Part shown: positions 15,356-24,231 of the stretch, one piece after another
Layout of the letters: each line of letters opens with the position of its first letter
How positions within the stretch are numbered: the first letter of the stretch is position 1
Notes under the pieces: model-generated
The model's database searches: none
Told to the model about the DNA's origin: nothing
The model's input: only the letters and a program-made list of their open reading frames with translations
Source of the DNA: an uncultured Thiotrichaceae bacterium
GTDB lineage: Bacteria > Pseudomonadota > Gammaproteobacteria > Thiotrichales > Thiotrichaceae
Direction: 5' to 3'
Assembly: GCA_937925855.1 (NCBI GenBank)
Contig: CALAMO010000033.1
Coordinates: 1-52,809, forward strand
DNA: 52,809 bases
Made by a program: the position numbers and the translations under genes

Positions 15356-16930
15356 TTAGCCGCCGTATTGACGATCATAGGCAGACTGCATCACAGCAAG
15401 TACTTCATCCAGTCCCTTCTTTTTCAGCTGATCCATATAAGCATCCCAGTCAGCTTCGATGTCACCGTTGCCCAGAATCCATGCCTGCTGGCGTTCCAAC
15501 ATATAGTCACGGATAGAACCCCAGTACTTGTCATAGACTTTCTGTTCGTCGGCATTGAAAGCCACACCCAGGAACTGGTCGATCAGGTAATCACCCTGGT
15601 CATACAGCGCAATGCCTTCCAGCGCGAACTTGTTCGACCACTGCTTCTCATACTCGTAGTCCTGGTAATAACCACGGCCTTGCAGCTGCGCACCGATGGT
15701 ATACAGGAAGTTATTCACCGGTGTGTCGCTATTCAGGATAGCGTCAGTGAACTTTGGCTTACCGTCAACCATGGTGTAGTGCTCGCCTTCAACACCGAAG
15801 TTAGACAGGCGACGGCCTTCTTCTGAGAACCAGAAATCAAAGTACTTAATGGTTTCCACCGGGTATTTATTGGTATGACCAATCGCCCAGCCGTCTGGCT
15901 TGATCGGAATACGACGATGTTCTTCGATACGCTTACCGGAAATTGAGGCAGGTGGCGCGAAGGCTTTCAGGGAGAAACCGTCGATCTTGGAAGACAGGCG
16001 GTTGTAACCTGAAGTCGAAGCGAACCAATCATGCGTCATACCGCCGAGGTTTTCACCCAGCAGGTAATCACGTGAACTGGAACCACGGGTAAAGACTTCC
16101 GCGTCAATCAGGCCTTCTTTGTACCATTGTGCAATATTCTTGATACCGTCACGATAGCCTTCGCCCGCATAAGGATGTTTTAACTTGCCTTCATCAACAT
16201 AGAAGTCGTGGTAAGTATCAGAACCGGAAGAACGACCGTCCCACAGGGTAACCAGACGCAGCAGCTCAGGCCATTGGCGTGCAAAGAATGGAACCTCATC
16301 CTTCTTACCGTTGCCATTTGGATCTTTATCGCGGAATGCTTCTAGGGTGGTTTTCAGCTCATCGACATTTTCTGGTGACTTTAGTCCCAGCTTATCCAGC
16401 CAGTCCTGACGGATAAAGTAAGCACGACCATACTTGCCATCAGGCAGATAAGGGATGTAGTACATATTACCGTCAGCGGCCTTCAGCGCAGAGGCAACCT
16501 CTGGCTTCATTTCAAAGAAGGCTTTCAGGTTCGGTGCATGCTCTTCAATCAGCTCATTCAACGGTAGAAATGCGCCTTCTGGGCCGTACTGATTCACAAA
16601 GTCTTTGATCCGGCTTGAACCCACAATATCAGGGATTTTACCCGAGGCCAGCATTAGGTTTAAGACCTCAGTCTTACCGCTGTTTTCACTATCAGAAACC
16701 GTATTCGCGCCGACCGTCGCATCCTTCAGATGGATATTGGTCATCTTGCGTGCGGCCTGTTCGACCGGCCAGTCTTCCAGATAGCGCGGATAGCGCTTGT
16801 GGTTCATTTGGATGGTCAGCTCTAAGGGCTCATCCACGATTTTGTGACCGTGACCATCGGCAAACGCCGGTGCGGTTGCACTGATTGCGGTAGCTGCCAG
16901 TATGGCTGCGGTGAGTTTTAAATATCGCAT
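15356..16930 (-). CDS. Alginate-oligosaccharide-type ABC substrate-binding protein (AlgQ-like)
   Basis: A 524-residue family 1 solute-binding protein. The signal peptide MRYLKLTAAILAATAISATA ends in PAFA, and GAGGAGG lies just before the ATG at 16930, so I prefer it to an ATG at 16951. The mature protein carries DPNGNGKKDE, an EF-hand-like loop. Counted from the predicted mature N-terminus the ligands fall at D179, N181, N183, K185, D187, E188, exactly the calcium site I recall for Sphingomonas AlgQ2. Length also matches AlgQ1/AlgQ2. It would bind oligouronides in the periplasm and deliver them to the permeases encoded just upstream in the operon. Confidence 0.85.
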   Translation of the reverse strand: MRYLKLTAAILAATAISATAPAFADGHGHKIVDEPLELTIQMNHKRYPRYLEDWPVEQAARKMTNIHLKDATVGANTVSDSENSGKTEVLNLMLASGKIPDIVGSSRIKDFVNQYGPEGAFLPLNELIEEHAPNLKAFFEMKPEVASALKAADGNMYYIPYLPDGKYGRAYFIRQDWLDKLGLKSPENVDELKTTLEAFRDKDPNGNGKKDEVPFFARQWPELLRLVTLWDGRSSGSDTYHDFYVDEGKLKHPYAGEGYRDGIKNIAQWYKEGLIDAEVFTRGSSSRDYLLGENLGGMTHDWFASTSGYNRLSSKIDGFSLKAFAPPASISGKRIEEHRRIPIKPDGWAIGHTNKYPVETIKYFDFWFSEEGRRLSNFGVEGEHYTMVDGKPKFTDAILNSDTPVNNFLYTIGAQLQGRGYYQDYEYEKQWSNKFALEGIALYDQGDYLIDQFLGVAFNADEQKVYDKYWGSIRDYMLERQQAWILGNGDIEADWDAYMDQLKKKGLDEVLAVMQSAYDRQYGG

Positions 16931-16966
16931 TGGTGTCCTCCTCAATTGCAATATGATGTAAAAAAG

Positions 16967-17848
16967 TTACTCCTTCACCCCACCCAATAAAATACCTTTG
17001 TTAAAGTACTTCTGAATAAAGGGGTAGAAGAGCAGAACCGGGATAATCGAACACACGATAATCGCGGCGTTAACAGTTTCCGCGCTATAGAGCGAGGATA
17101 ATAAGGTCGAAGAAAACTCATGGTCATCAGACAGTTCTGCAATCGTCTTGCGCAAATAAACCTGTAACGGAATTTTGCCTTCGTCCTGTAACAGGATCAT
17201 CGCCCAGAAGAAGCCGTTCCAGCGGGCAACCACACAGAATAAGGTAATGGTAGCAATGGCCGGTTTGGATAAAGGGATGAATACTTTCCACAATACCTGA
17301 AACTCATTAGCACCATCCATACGGGCGGCCTCTTCAAATGAGCGTGGAATACTTTCAAAGAAATTACGCAGCAGAATGATATTAAACGCATTCACCGCGA
17401 AACCAATAATGATGCCAAAGTAGCTGTCGAGCAGGCCCAGATCACGCATATTGAGCCAGAACGGAATCATTCCGGCGTTAAACCACATGGTGAACGCAAC
17501 CATCAGGTTCCAGAAACGCCGCCCGATGAGCTGTGGGCGGGATAAAGCATAAGCCGCCGGAATAACCAGCAGCAGGCTCATAATCGTGCCGCCAATGGTA
17601 TAGATAAAGGTATTCAGATAGGAATTCCAGAAGTCCGGGTCAACTAAGATTTGTTGATAAGCCGCGAAAGTTGCCTCCACTGGCGTCAGTACAACAACGC
17701 CGGAGCGGGCCGCCATGCCAGAACTTAATGATACCGCCGCAATGTAAATAAACGGGTACAGTGTTGCCAGGGTAAACAGCCCGACCAGTACCATATTAAT
17801 GCGGACAAAAAACTTATCGCCCCGCGAATAAAGGTTCATATTTGCCAT
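16967..17848 (-). CDS. ABC transporter permease (AlgM2/LplC-like)
   Basis: A 293-residue permease with six predicted membrane helices and the conserved cytoplasmic coupling loop EAARMDGANEFQVLWKVFIP (about residues 189-208), which docks to the ATPase. It belongs to the LplC/YtcP group; the alginate permease AlgM2 of Sphingomonas A1 is the same length. The gene starts 10 bases after the other permease stop and is followed by the binding-protein gene. With its partner it forms the inner-membrane channel for oligosaccharides. Confidence 0.9.
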   Translation of the reverse strand: MANMNLYSRGDKFFVRINMVLVGLFTLATLYPFIYIAAVSLSSGMAARSGVVVLTPVEATFAAYQQILVDPDFWNSYLNTFIYTIGGTIMSLLLVIPAAYALSRPQLIGRRFWNLMVAFTMWFNAGMIPFWLNMRDLGLLDSYFGIIIGFAVNAFNIILLRNFFESIPRSFEEAARMDGANEFQVLWKVFIPLSKPAIATITLFCVVARWNGFFWAMILLQDEGKIPLQVYLRKTIAELSDDHEFSSTLLSSLYSAETVNAAIIVCSIIPVLLFYPFIQKYFNKGILLGGVKE

Positions 17849-17858
17849 TAGTCAGCCC

Positions 17859-18785
17859 TCACCACAACGATGTTCTGGAAAAACGCTTGGAAAGCGCATT
17901 AGCCGTCATCACGAGAATAAAGGCTACCACGGCATTGAACAGGCCTGCTGCCGCCGCAAGGTCATACTGCCCGGACTGTATACCCTGACGATAAATGAAG
18001 GTATTGACGACATCCGCTGTGACATAAGTGGCAGGTTGATAGAGCAGTAAAACCAGCTCAAAGCTGACTTCCAGCAAATTACCGATACGGATAATCAACA
18101 TAATCAGAATGGTCGGCAATATGGACGGGATGGTGATTTTCCACATCATCTGCCAGCGCGAGGCACCGTCCACTACCGCGCTTTCATACAATGAGGGATT
18201 AACCCCGGCAATCGCCGCCAGGAAAACGATGGATGAGAAACCGGCCTCCTGCCAGATACCGGAACCAATAAATATCGGCCGAAACCACTCAGGCTTAGAC
18301 ATAAAATAAATCGGATCAACGCCAAACCAACCCAGCACCGTATTAACAATACCGGCTGAAGGTGAAAAGGCAGTCAGTACGATACCGGCAAGAATAACCG
18401 TGGAGATAAAGTGCGGCAGATAAACAATAGTCTGCGCGCCTTTTTTGTACCATTGATTCAGAATTTCATTAAACATCAGCGCCAGAATAATCGGCGCAGG
18501 GAAGGCAAACAGCAGGTTATACGCACTCAGTATGGCTGTGTTTTTAAGCGAACGAATGAAGTCATCGTTGTCAAACAAGGTCTGGAAATGTTCAAAGCCA
18601 ATCCACGGACTGCCTGCGACACCTTTAAAGATACTGTAGTCTTTAAAAGCAACCTGTAACCCGTACATTGGCGTATACAGGAAGGTAAGAAACCAGATAA
18701 CTGCCGGAGCAAGCATCAGGTAGATTTGCCACTCACGTCTGAAATGGCGGAGCAGCCAGCGGGATTTGTCAGATAAATTCGCCAT
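17859..18785 (-). CDS. ABC transporter permease (AlgM1/LplB-like)
   Basis: A 308-residue permease, six membrane helices plus an N-terminal cytoplasmic extension (SRWLLRHFRREWQIYLML). The N-terminal motif YTPMYGLQVAFKDYSIFKG is typical of the LplB/AlgM1 group. The coupling loop is ESAVVDGASRWQMMWKITIP, where the usual Ala in the EAA position is Ser. It pairs with the smaller permease immediately downstream and is 8 bases downstream of the ATPase gene. The heterodimer is the translocation path of the proposed alginate-oligosaccharide importer. Confidence 0.9.
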   Translation of the reverse strand: MANLSDKSRWLLRHFRREWQIYLMLAPAVIWFLTFLYTPMYGLQVAFKDYSIFKGVAGSPWIGFEHFQTLFDNDDFIRSLKNTAILSAYNLLFAFPAPIILALMFNEILNQWYKKGAQTIVYLPHFISTVILAGIVLTAFSPSAGIVNTVLGWFGVDPIYFMSKPEWFRPIFIGSGIWQEAGFSSIVFLAAIAGVNPSLYESAVVDGASRWQMMWKITIPSILPTILIMLIIRIGNLLEVSFELVLLLYQPATYVTADVVNTFIYRQGIQSGQYDLAAAAGLFNAVVAFILVMTANALSKRFSRTSLW

Positions 18786-18793
18786 AGCCCTGC

Positions 18794-19900
18794 CTACTTC
18801 AGCCGCTCAGGATGATCAAACACATCACCGTTGACACCATCGAACACTTTGAGCATATCGGGTTTAAAGTGCAAGGCACGCACGTTTTCAAGGTGACTCA
18901 AATCACCTCGGGTTTCAGTTTTGACCACGAAAGGCTTGCCCATAACGGTGGTGTGCAATAAAGCTTCAGAACCCAAGGTTTCAATCAAATCTAGCTCAAC
19001 CTCGATAGCATCAGTATCTGGGTCGGCCTGCGTCATAATATGTTCTGGGCGAATACCCAACGTTACCTTACGGCCATGGTCGTTAGCGCCTAATTCATGC
19101 AGCATTGGCAGTTCAAGACGATGCGCGCCAAATTTAGCAAACAGCTTATCACCGCTGGCCTCAACTTCTGCTTGAATTTGATTCATTGGCGGTGAGCCAA
19201 TAAAGCTGGCAACAAAAAGATTTTTCGGATGATTGAATAAGTCCATGGGCGTACCGACCTGTTCAATGCGCCCATCACACATCACCACAATGCGATCGGC
19301 CAGCGTCATTGCTTCGACCTGATCATGGGTCACATAGATGCTGGTAACGCCGAGACGTTTATGCAGGCGTTTAATCTCAGCCCGCATCTGGGTGCGTAAT
19401 TTGGCATCAAGATTAGATAGCGGTTCATCGAATAAAAACACTTTAGGGTGACGTACAATAGCGCGCCCCATCGCGACTCGCTGACGTTGACCACCGGATA
19501 GGTCTGCGGGGCGGCGCTCAAGATACTCAGTCAAACCTAATATTTCAGCAACTTCTGCAACCTGTTTCTCAATATTGGCTTTGCTTTCCTTTCGAATCCG
19601 CAGGCCGAAGGCAATATTTTCTTTGACGTTAAGGTGTGGGTAGAGGGCATAATTCTGAAATACCATCGCCACATCGCGATCTTTTGGTGCAACTTCATTC
19701 ACCACCCGGTCATCAATAGTGATGCGGCCTGCCGAAATTTCTTCTAGTCCGGCCACCATGCGCAGCGTCGTAGATTTTCCGCAGCCGGAAGGCCCGACCA
19801 ATACGACAAATTCTTTCTCAGCTACCACTAAGTCAATGCCATGGACAACTTCAATTTTGCCATAGGATTTAACGATTTTTTCTAGTGTAACGCCCGACAT
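18794..19900 (-). CDS. ABC transporter ATP-binding protein (AlgS/UgpC/MsmX type)
   Basis: A 368-residue ATPase. Walker A GPSGCGKST, Q-loop FQNYALYPH, signature LSGGQRQRVAMGRA, Walker B VFLFDEPLSNLDAKL and the switch His in YVTHDQ are all intact. A C-terminal TOBE/OB regulatory domain (about residues 240-360) places it in the sugar-importer ATPase class with UgpC, MalK, MsmX and AlgS. A strong GGAGGAG site precedes the ATG. It lies between the gntR regulator and the permease genes, so the operon order is regulator, ATPase, permease, permease, binding protein, lyase. Confidence 0.92.
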   Translation of the reverse strand: MSGVTLEKIVKSYGKIEVVHGIDLVVAEKEFVVLVGPSGCGKSTTLRMVAGLEEISAGRITIDDRVVNEVAPKDRDVAMVFQNYALYPHLNVKENIAFGLRIRKESKANIEKQVAEVAEILGLTEYLERRPADLSGGQRQRVAMGRAIVRHPKVFLFDEPLSNLDAKLRTQMRAEIKRLHKRLGVTSIYVTHDQVEAMTLADRIVVMCDGRIEQVGTPMDLFNHPKNLFVASFIGSPPMNQIQAEVEASGDKLFAKFGAHRLELPMLHELGANDHGRKVTLGIRPEHIMTQADPDTDAIEVELDLIETLGSEALLHTTVMGKPFVVKTETRGDLSHLENVRALHFKPDMLKVFDGVNGDVFDHPERLK

Positions 19901-19927
19901 TACTCCTCCAATAACAGGGAAAGTTGA

Positions 19928-20731
19928 TTAGCCCACCCGTCGTGTCAGTCGGTTTTTGGGTTTGGCGCTATTATTTAGCACCTCGATAAAATTTAGCAGA
20001 TCCGCATGCGAAGCCAGCTCCTCAACTTCCTGCTCCAGCGAACCAATATGATCAAGCATGGCCTGTTCGGCGGCATCAGCAGAACCACCCCGAATCGCAG
20101 CGACAATGGCTTTGTGTTCCTGTAACACTGCGCCTCTGCGTTGGATGTTGTGCATGCGTTTGAGGTGGCGAATGCGGTATACATCGGCCTGTGAATCTTT
20201 CACCACATCCCATACGCCGGCGATGCCTGCGGCTTCAAAAAAAGCTTTATGCAGCGCCTCATCTAACCGGAAAAAAGCCAGTTTCTCATTCGCTTCCAAA
20301 GCGGCAGCCTGTTGGCGAAGAATGCTTTCCATTTTCAAAATGGAATCCCAGCTGTTTTGCTGTGATGCCGCCCGTCTGACCGCGCCGATTTCCAACTGCA
20401 AGCGGATAAAGCAGGCTTCCATATAGCGCGTGATTTGTATGGGGGTGACGTAAGTGCCACTCTTTGGCACGATGCTAACCAGCCCAATCCCCTGTAAACG
20501 GATCATTGCTTCCCGCACTGGCGTTTTGCTAGCCTGTAAGGTTTCCGCGACCTCTTTCTCTGAAATAAGTTGGCCAGGATACAGTTTGACCGTGATGATG
20601 AGGTCTCTTAACAAGGCAAAAATCTGCGCAGTTAATGCGCTGGCATCGTCTAATGTTTTGTCTTTAAGCAACTCGGCGATGGCTGCGGGTTGTTGCAAAG
20701 TGGGCTTGAGAAGCGCGACTTGTGTTGGCAT
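19928..20731 (-). CDS. GntR-family (FCD) regulator of the alginate-type operon
   Basis: A 267-residue regulator with a winged helix at about residues 30-105 (SEKEVAETLQASKTPVREAMIRLQ) and an FCD-type helical ligand domain. In the FCD part RLDEALHKAFFEAAG supplies the usual Asp/His metal-site residues, and HKAIVAAIRGGSADAAEQAMLDHI the later His. It is the first gene of the importer operon (27 bases before the ATPase), suggesting local and auto-regulation, probably in response to a uronate. The upstream region has two AATATCT repeats spaced 20 bases apart that may be its operator. Confidence 0.88.
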   Translation of the reverse strand: MPTQVALLKPTLQQPAAIAELLKDKTLDDASALTAQIFALLRDLIITVKLYPGQLISEKEVAETLQASKTPVREAMIRLQGIGLVSIVPKSGTYVTPIQITRYMEACFIRLQLEIGAVRRAASQQNSWDSILKMESILRQQAAALEANEKLAFFRLDEALHKAFFEAAGIAGVWDVVKDSQADVYRIRHLKRMHNIQRRGAVLQEHKAIVAAIRGGSADAAEQAMLDHIGSLEQEVEELASHADLLNFIEVLNNSAKPKNRLTRRVG

Positions 20732-20752
20732 CCCTGTCCTTTAGGTGGATCA

Positions 20753-20779
20753 AATATCTCAAGAGAATTTCTAATATCT
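20753..20779. promoter_or_regulatory. Direct repeats AATATCT, two helical turns apart, upstream of gntR
   Basis: AATATCT occurs at 20753-20759 and 20773-20779, so the period is 20 bases. A TCTCAAGAGA palindrome overlaps the first copy. The position 22-48 bases upstream of the gntR start fits an autoregulatory operator. No experimental basis. Confidence 0.35.
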
Positions 20780-20973
20780 TAGATTTTACGCTGGAGTAAT
20801 GCAAGTCTCGTTACAACTCTTTTGGGATAAATAAAGGCGCAACAGTATGTGGCTGTGTGGCTTTTGAACCAGCAGCCTCTAGGTAGTGTTTTGATTTATC
20901 GGGTAAATTTTTAGCGTAGAGTCTATGGTTTAAGAAGACATAAGGCATGAAGCTCTGAGTGATCTAAATCCAC

Positions 20974-21318
20974 TCAGTCGCAGGCCGCTGTCACCGTAAT
21001 TTCTACCTTCAGTACGTCACGCGCCAATTTGGCCTCACCGCAGGCGCGCGCTGGGGCAAATCCGGCGGGTACCCAGGCATCCCATACCGCGTTCATCTCA
21101 GCAAAATCTGTCATATCACTGAGCCAGATAATAGCTTGTAGGAGGCGGCTGCGTTCTGATCCGGCCTCACTTAACAGGGCATCGACTCGCCGCAGGCATT
21201 CCTCGGTTTGGGCGGTGACACTGTCGCCTGTTCCGACCTGTCCACAGAGGTAGGCCACGCCATTGTGCTTGACGATTTTGCTCATGCGTGCGCTGGTGTG
21301 TATGCGTTCAATGGTCAT
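20974..21318 (-). CDS. RidA-family protein
   Basis: A 114-residue Rid protein. The pattern [18 protein letters not shown] near the start, repeated hydrophobic helices with [19 protein letters not shown], and the C-terminal [18 protein letters not shown] containing the conserved Arg (in PARACGEA) match RidA-type deaminases. RidA itself hydrolyses reactive enamine/imine intermediates. This divergent subgroup often accompanies catabolic clusters and its substrate is unknown. AGGA sits 8 bases before the ATG. It is 87 bases downstream of the Gfo/Idh dehydrogenase and probably co-transcribed with it. Confidence 0.85.
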   Translation of the reverse strand: MTIERIHTSARMSKIVKHNGVAYLCGQVGTGDSVTAQTEECLRRVDALLSEAGSERSRLLQAIIWLSDMTDFAEMNAVWDAWVPAGFAPARACGEAKLARDVLKVEITVTAACD

Positions 21319-21405
21319 GGTATTATCCTGCTGAAAAGGTGATTTAGCCGCTCAACGTCTCGCTCAGACGGCCTGTAAAGCGCAGCATTATGCCGTCATA
21401 CGCCC

Positions 21406-22536
21406 TTAGTCGCTAGAAAAATCGGTGTCAAAGCGGATTACTGTACCAGACGCTGCCGCCGCTACAATTGCTTCGGTCACGCGCAGGTTCTGTAGCCCGT
21501 CATGCACGCTGACCAGCGGTGCAACCTGGCGTTGAATCACCTGACAGAAATGGCTGAGCTGCTGGGTTAGGGGATCTTTACGCTGTACGGCGGCCTGGGA
21601 ATGCGTCAGCGGCTGGTACCAGGAACGTTCCTCTTGCGTTGGAAAGCGCTTCAGCTGCATTGTTGGCACTGAGAGTGAACCCTGTGTGCCCGTGATATGG
21701 TAGCAATCTTCAGTATTATCATAAGCATACGCTGGGTTTTCCTGCGCGGTTTGCTCCCAACTGCGGGTCGAGGCCGCCGTATCTGAGAGTACAAAGGTCG
21801 CCAACGTCCCATTGGCAAAGGTCAACACAATGCCGACGGTATCTTCCACTGCAAAGCCGCGGCGTTTATTCGAGGCGGTGGCCTGAACCGCAGTAATTTC
21901 GCCGCATAAATAGCGCAGATTGCCAATCTCATGAATCATATTAATGAGCACGGGGCCACCGCCAGGCTGTGTGCGCCATGGGCCAGCAGCAAAATAATCT
22001 GCCGGTTTATAAAACAGTGCGCTGCCACTAACCGCCACCAGTTCACCCAGCTCACCGGCCTCAATAATTGCTTTAGCCTGCTGCATGAGTGGGCTATGCA
22101 TGCGGTGATGTCCCACCAAGAGCGGTACATCGCTGTGACGGGCCGCCGCCAGCAAGCGCTGCCCTTCAGCGAGGGTGTGTGCCACTGGCTTTTCAATCAA
22201 GGTTGGAATTTTTGCCGCCAGGCATTGCAGCGCTTGGCTGACATGGAGATGATTAGGCGTGGCGAGGATAATTCCATCGCAATGACCGGCTGCGAGCACG
22301 GCGTCCAGGCTTGCAAGGCGCGGCAACTGATAGGCTTCAGCCAGCGCCTGCCCCTGCGGGCTTGGGTCAGCCAGCGCACAAAGCTGGCAGTCCGGGTGGG
22401 CGTTGATTTGCTCTGCGTGCACCCGACCAATCAGACCTGCGCCAATGACGGCAATATTCAGCTTTGCCGGCTGCGCTGGACTGCTGAGGGTAAACTCGTC
22501 TTGTGGTTCAGGGCGCAGAGTTGGATAAGGATTCAC
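21406..22536 (-). CDS. Gfo/Idh/MocA-family NAD(P)-dependent dehydrogenase
   Basis: A 376-residue oxidoreductase. After a 25-residue leader, the Rossmann motif VIGAGLIGRVHAEQI is followed by the family hallmark EKPVA (in TLIEKPVAHTLAEG) and a C-terminal beta-sheet domain with HEIGNLRYL carrying the usual catalytic-region His. Members oxidise or reduce sugars, inositols and sugar acids. The start codon is GTG with GGAG 8 bases upstream. Placement beside ridA and the importer regulator suggests a step in uronate or related sugar metabolism; the substrate is unknown. Confidence 0.87.
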   Translation of the reverse strand: MNPYPTLRPEPQDEFTLSSPAQPAKLNIAVIGAGLIGRVHAEQINAHPDCQLCALADPSPQGQALAEAYQLPRLASLDAVLAAGHCDGIILATPNHLHVSQALQCLAAKIPTLIEKPVAHTLAEGQRLLAAARHSDVPLLVGHHRMHSPLMQQAKAIIEAGELGELVAVSGSALFYKPADYFAAGPWRTQPGGGPVLINMIHEIGNLRYLCGEITAVQATASNKRRGFAVEDTVGIVLTFANGTLATFVLSDTAASTRSWEQTAQENPAYAYDNTEDCYHITGTQGSLSVPTMQLKRFPTQEERSWYQPLTHSQAAVQRKDPLTQQLSHFCQVIQRQVAPLVSVHDGLQNLRVTEAIVAAAASGTVIRFDTDFSSD

Positions 22537-22780
22537 CGGCTATCTCCAAACGGTTTAGGGGGGGGCATGCCTAGGACGCCGCTTATTCTATCCAAAATGC
22601 GCGCGCAGAAAAATAGCAATGAAAATAAACTGATAAACGCCGCCAAAAATCTGGGAGGGGAGAGCATGCTCGTTGTATGCTGTGGGTGCAGAAGCATGAA
22701 AATCTAAGCGCAGCCTGTGGAACAGGTTTGAAAAAATCTCCCCATCATCAAGCGTTTGTTAACCATCGGAGCAAGAAGTT

Positions 22781-23644
22781 ATGCACGCACATAATAAAGG
22801 CATTCTATTAATGATTGCCACCACGATGCTGTTCGCTTCGCAGGATACGGTGACCAAATTCCTTGGCCAATCGATCCCAATTTTTCAGTTTGTTGGCATT
22901 CGTTATTTGGTTTTCCTGCTGTTTGCGCTCTGGTTTACTACGCGCAAGTGCACGCTGCGCGCCGTGCTCACGGTGAAAAACCCCTGGTTGCAGGCATTAC
23001 GCGGCGTGATTTTAGGGGTTGAGGTGGTGGCCTTTGGCTACATCATTCGTGAGCTGGGTGTGGGTGAGATGCAAACGATTTTCATGGCTTATCCACTGAT
23101 CGTCACCGCGCTGTCGGCCTCTGTTTTGGGTGAGGAGGTCGGGTGGCGACGCTGGGCAGCGGTGTGTATTGGTTTCGCCGGTACTTTGATTATTATCGCA
23201 CCGGGCTCTGCGACGTTTTCAGTGTACAGCCTGCTGGCGCTGTGCTTGGCGCTGTTGATTGCGATTTACACTCTCTTAACCCGCTTCGTTTCACGCACGG
23301 ATAGCGCGGATTCATCGCTGTTATATACCGCCTTATTCGGTGCTTTAATCACCGTACCTTTTATGCCTGCGGTATGGCAGCCGCTAAATTTGGAGCAGTC
23401 CGCATTGATTGGCCTGTTATGCCTGACCGGGACGATTAGCCATTATTTTATGATTTTGGCGCTAAAATTGACGCCCGCAGTGATCTTGCAGCCGTTTAAT
23501 TATCTGGTGTTGCCCTGGGCAATTTTCATGGGTTATTGGTTTTTTGGCGAAGTGATCCCGCAGCACAAGTGGTATGGCATCGCCTTGGTGATTGGCGCAG
23601 GTATCTTTATCGCCCTGCGCCAGCGCCAGATTAAGGGCGTGTGA
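22781..23644 (+). CDS. EamA/DMT-superfamily transporter
   Basis: A 287-residue protein with ten predicted membrane helices in two EamA repeats. The N-terminal repeat starts GILLMIATTMLFASQDTVTKFL, and the first-repeat end carries the conserved acidic residue in ALSASVLGEEVGWRRW; the second repeat ends YWFFGEVIPQHKWYGIALV. A GGAG site precedes the ATG. Family members export metabolites; the substrate is unknown. It is divergent from the Gfo/Idh gene. Confidence 0.86.
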   Translation: MHAHNKGILLMIATTMLFASQDTVTKFLGQSIPIFQFVGIRYLVFLLFALWFTTRKCTLRAVLTVKNPWLQALRGVILGVEVVAFGYIIRELGVGEMQTIFMAYPLIVTALSASVLGEEVGWRRWAAVCIGFAGTLIIIAPGSATFSVYSLLALCLALLIAIYTLLTRFVSRTDSADSSLLYTALFGALITVPFMPAVWQPLNLEQSALIGLLCLTGTISHYFMILALKLTPAVILQPFNYLVLPWAIFMGYWFFGEVIPQHKWYGIALVIGAGIFIALRQRQIKGV

Positions 23645-23770
23645 TGCCGTAACAGTATGGGAAAATTCACCGCCAAGCCTAGCAGGCTGCAACTTCTACA
23701 GTAGGTGATATTGGTTTTTGCGCGCAAGCCCGTTACCATAAGTGGCCTATTGACTAACAGGGTGACAGCC

Positions 23771-24214
23771 GTGGCCGATTCTCCAGCACAACATCCCATG
23801 CAATTTAAAAAATCACCCGCTATGATTGCGCAGGCGTGGCTGGATGCGTCCGCCAAAACGGCGACGGCGCGGGACTTTGCGGCACACTTCGAGCTGATTT
23901 CAAAAAAGGTGCGTGTGACCGGCGTACCGGGGTTTGAAAGCATTGGCTACGATGATTGGGCCAGAGCCTCCGAACAAGATTTTAAAGCAGGCGTGCTCGA
24001 CAGCGTGCGCTATGACGGCTTGAAAATGGCGGCGCATAACGCGACGCAAATCATGTTTAAAACGCTGGAAATCATCAGCGTTAATGATGGTAGCAAGAAA
24101 GCACAGGGGATTGAGGTGCTGTTGGAATTAGAGGTGGATGGCGTCTGGCGTGTGATCCAAGAGCGCGTCATGACCAATGATGAAAGTAAACATGTTGGTT
24201 TGCTGTCAGCGTGA
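23771..24214 (+). CDS. NTF2-like (SnoaL-type) protein of unknown function
   Basis: A soluble protein of about 147 residues with the alpha+beta cone pattern of NTF2-like proteins: helices at the start (AMIAQAWLDASAKTATARDFAAHF), then strands alternating hydrophobic residues towards the end (IEVLLELEVDGVWRVIQERV). No catalytic residues can be assigned. The frame is open from a GTG at 23705. I favour the GTG at 23771, which has AGGGTG at good spacing, though 23762 (GTG) and 23798 (ATG) are possible. Its stop overlaps a GTG in the HIT gene frame, so the two are probably translated together. Confidence 0.7.
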   Translation: MADSPAQHPMQFKKSPAMIAQAWLDASAKTATARDFAAHFELISKKVRVTGVPGFESIGYDDWARASEQDFKAGVLDSVRYDGLKMAAHNATQIMFKTLEIISVNDGSKKAQGIEVLLELEVDGVWRVIQERVMTNDESKHVGLLSA

Positions 24215-24231
24215 CGATTAGGCCATCGGTT

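Noticed and set aside
20760-20973. A small gene in the gap between ridA and gntR
   Set aside because: No start with ribosome site leads to a convincing protein; the gap is better explained as the gntR promoter region.
23462-23943. Reverse-strand open frames across the end of the DMT gene and the NTF2-like gene
   Set aside because: They overlap two plausible forward genes and show no motif.
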